DNA from: Planctomycetes bacterium RIFOXYC2_FULL_41_27 | GTDB taxonomy: Bacteria > Planctomycetota > Brocadiia > Brocadiales > Brocadiaceae | Direction of reading: 5' to 3' | NCBI GenBank assembly: GCA_001828645.1 | Contig: MHZD01000209.1 | Coordinates: forward strand, 1-7,132 | Length of the DNA stretch: 7,132 bases | Part shown: piece by piece, positions 6,289 to 7,132 of the stretch | Numbering within the stretch: position 1 is the stretch's first letter | Layout of the letters: every line of letters starts with the position of its first letter | The notes under the pieces: model-generated | Told to the model about the DNA's origin: nothing | Databases searched by the model: none | Seen by the model: only the letters and a program-made list of their open reading frames with translations | Translations under genes and position numbers: made by a program

Positions 6289-6725
6289 AATGGGAAGTAC
6301 TCATATCCTCGTTTGTCATCGTTTTTGGCTTGTATATCGGTCATTATCTGGAAACATCCCGCGATTTAGAAAACAAACGTCGCGAACAACGTGTTGAAAT
6401 GCTTGTCAAAGCATTTCAAAATCTCACCAAAATCTACAATCACGATATTTTAGAAGTAAAAGAAGATATGCAATCCGCATTGATAGACGTTCAGTTACTT
6501 GGTAGCCCTGCCCAAGCAGAAAGAATAGAACTCTACGTAAAAAACGTGATGAAGGAAAAACGACAGGTTTGGGACGACTTCGATAATATCGTTGATGATT
6601 TACGTAATGATCTTCGTGAGGAATTAGGGTTACCCGAGATCAAAGGTAAAGTGTGGTGGATTCGTATAGAAAAAGCACAAGAGGCGACTAACCAATCATC
6701 GCAGCCGATGCCACCAGGAAAATAG
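6279..6725 (+). CDS. Membrane-anchored helical protein of unknown function
   Basis: The product has 148 residues from ATG 6279. Residues about 5-23 (WEVLISSFVIVFGLYIGHYL) form one membrane segment. The remainder is highly charged and helical in character: ETSRDLENKRREQRVEMLVKAF looks like a coiled coil, followed by KEDMQSALIDVQ, a short SPAQAERIE break, and MKEKRQVWDDFDNIVDDLRNDLREEL. A short proline- and glutamine-rich tail ends in PPGK. There are no cysteines and no catalytic motif. The charge pattern puts the bulk of the protein in the cytoplasm. I do not recognise the family. It overlaps the 33-residue membrane peptide gene by 10 bases and is probably translated in step with it, so the two may form a membrane complex. 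The next gene, on the minus strand, is convergent. Confidence 0.8.
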   Translation: MGMKWEVLISSFVIVFGLYIGHYLETSRDLENKRREQRVEMLVKAFQNLTKIYNHDILEVKEDMQSALIDVQLLGSPAQAERIELYVKNVMKEKRQVWDDFDNIVDDLRNDLREELGLPEIKGKVWWIRIEKAQEATNQSSQPMPPGK

Positions 6726-6803
6726 AGACACATTCTATATTTCTTGATAATTGTTTCTTCAAATCTGCTATCTTACCACTCAGTTTTTTATCAGCATCAG
6801 CAC

Positions 6804-6873
6804 ACGTAGGATGGGTCACGCCCCAGCAGACCCATCTTCATTTATTTTGTTGGGTGCGCTTCGCTCCACAGAA
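6804..6873. repeat. Interspersed repeat fragment with GATGGGTC/GACCCATC hairpin
   Basis: GATGGGTC (6810-6817) and GACCCATC (6829-6836) form a perfect 8-bp stem with an 11-base loop, followed by a T-rich stretch and then TGGGTGCGCTTCGCTCCA near 6855-6872. This recalls a common scattered intergenic sequence (GTAGGATGGGT ... GCGCTTCGCT ...) whose right half is decayed here. The hairpin plus T-rich sequence could also act as a terminator for the upstream membrane protein gene. Confidence 0.5.
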
Positions 6874-6945
6874 CAAACCATTGATTTCGCTATCCAAAGA
6901 AAACGTGTTATTCAACAGAGTCATATATGCTATAAATCGCCAAAT

Positions 6946-7132
6946 TTATGCAACTGATTTCAGCACTGCAGATAGGACACCTTTATCAATAACAACCTTG
7001 ATATACCATCCATCCCTGAACATGCCTGCATTTAACACAATGGTATCGCCTATTTTGTCCTTGCCTCTGGATTCGTGAATATGGCCCGATATATGCAGAC
7101 ATGAACGAGGTCGACCCAATACAGTGGTCCTT
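6946..7132 (-). CDS. Metallophosphoesterase, C-terminal end (5' part beyond window)
   Basis: On the minus strand a frame is open from the window edge to a TAA at 6948-6946, giving 61 visible residues. It contains SGHIHESRG, the GHxH metal-binding motif near the C-terminus of calcineurin-like metallophosphoesterases, then GDTIVLNAGMFRDGWYIKVVIDKG, the usual closing strands in which the NAG/NPG turn follows the GHxH motif. The other metal-binding motifs (DxH, GDxxD, GNHD) must lie beyond the window, so substrate and family branch cannot be told. It is convergent with the membrane-protein pair, 220 bases away. Confidence 0.8.
   Translation of the reverse strand, partial: RTTVLGRPRSCLHISGHIHESRGKDKIGDTIVLNAGMFRDGWYIKVVIDKGVLSAVLKSVA

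Noticed and set aside
6219..6725. Longer version of the membrane-anchored protein starting at TTG 6219 (168 residues)
   Set aside because: There is no ribosome site before the TTG, whereas AAAGGAG stands 8 bases before ATG 6279; the shorter start also places a hydrophobic anchor at the N-terminus.
6688..6819. Minus-strand frame of about 43 codons (GTG at 6819) with a lysine-rich helical stretch
   Set aside because: It overlaps the 3' end of the plus-strand membrane protein gene, has no ribosome site and starts inside a repeat hairpin; at most a decayed fragment.
6751..7078. Plus-strand open frames at 6751-6957 and 6854-7078
   Set aside because: They run through the repeat and antisense to the metallophosphoesterase end, with low-complexity unlikely protein sequence and no ribosome sites.

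Overview
The window looks like a chromosomal segment of a planctomycete, most plausibly an anammox bacterium of the Brocadiales (Brocadia/Kuenenia/Jettenia type). This placement is an inference from gene content and style: moderate-to-low GC, futalosine-pathway menaquinone genes, a TPR protein fused to a sulfatase-modifying-factor (FGE-like) domain, exported cysteine-rich proteins, and intergenic gaps filled with palindromic interspersed repeats. No rRNA, tRNA or single-copy marker is present to prove it.

Layout, left to right. (1) Positions 1-1971: the 3' part of a TPR + FGE-like protein gene, followed after only 7 bases by a PAS-GGDEF diguanylate cyclase; these form the end of a plus-strand operon. 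(2) Positions 1972-2814: a palindromic repeat, then a monocistronic gene for a small exported cysteine-rich TRASH/YHS-like protein, a very strong bidirectional intrinsic terminator and a second repeat of 102 bp with perfect terminal inverted repeats. (3) Position 2815-3567, minus strand: an exported FmdE-family protein, probably a lipoprotein. (4) Positions 3708-5703, plus strand: mqnA (chorismate dehydratase) and mqnC (cyclic dehypoxanthinyl futalosine synthase), two steps of the futalosine route to menaquinone, separated by 130 bases that hold a three-hairpin palindromic element. (5) Positions 5704-6186: about 480 bases with no convincing gene, holding a 116-bp GGTTCAATC palindrome array and then a near-consensus sigma-70 promoter. 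(6) Positions 6187-6725: a two-gene unit, a 33-codon hydrophobic peptide overlapping by 10 bases the start of a 148-residue protein with one membrane anchor and a charged helical tail. (7) Positions 6946-7132, minus strand: the C-terminal 61 residues of a metallophosphoesterase cut off by the window end.

Functionally, the only clear pathway is menaquinone synthesis (MqnA and MqnC). The PAS-GGDEF protein points to cyclic-di-GMP signalling linked to an FGE-like/TPR partner. The TRASH-like and FmdE-family proteins are both predicted to work outside the cytoplasm and both probably bind metal, but they are convergent and separately transcribed, so no shared system can be claimed. The most open-ended locus is the overlapping small-membrane-peptide/anchored-helical-protein pair behind its own strong promoter. 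The repeats are the other notable layer: most intergenic gaps carry a different palindromic element.
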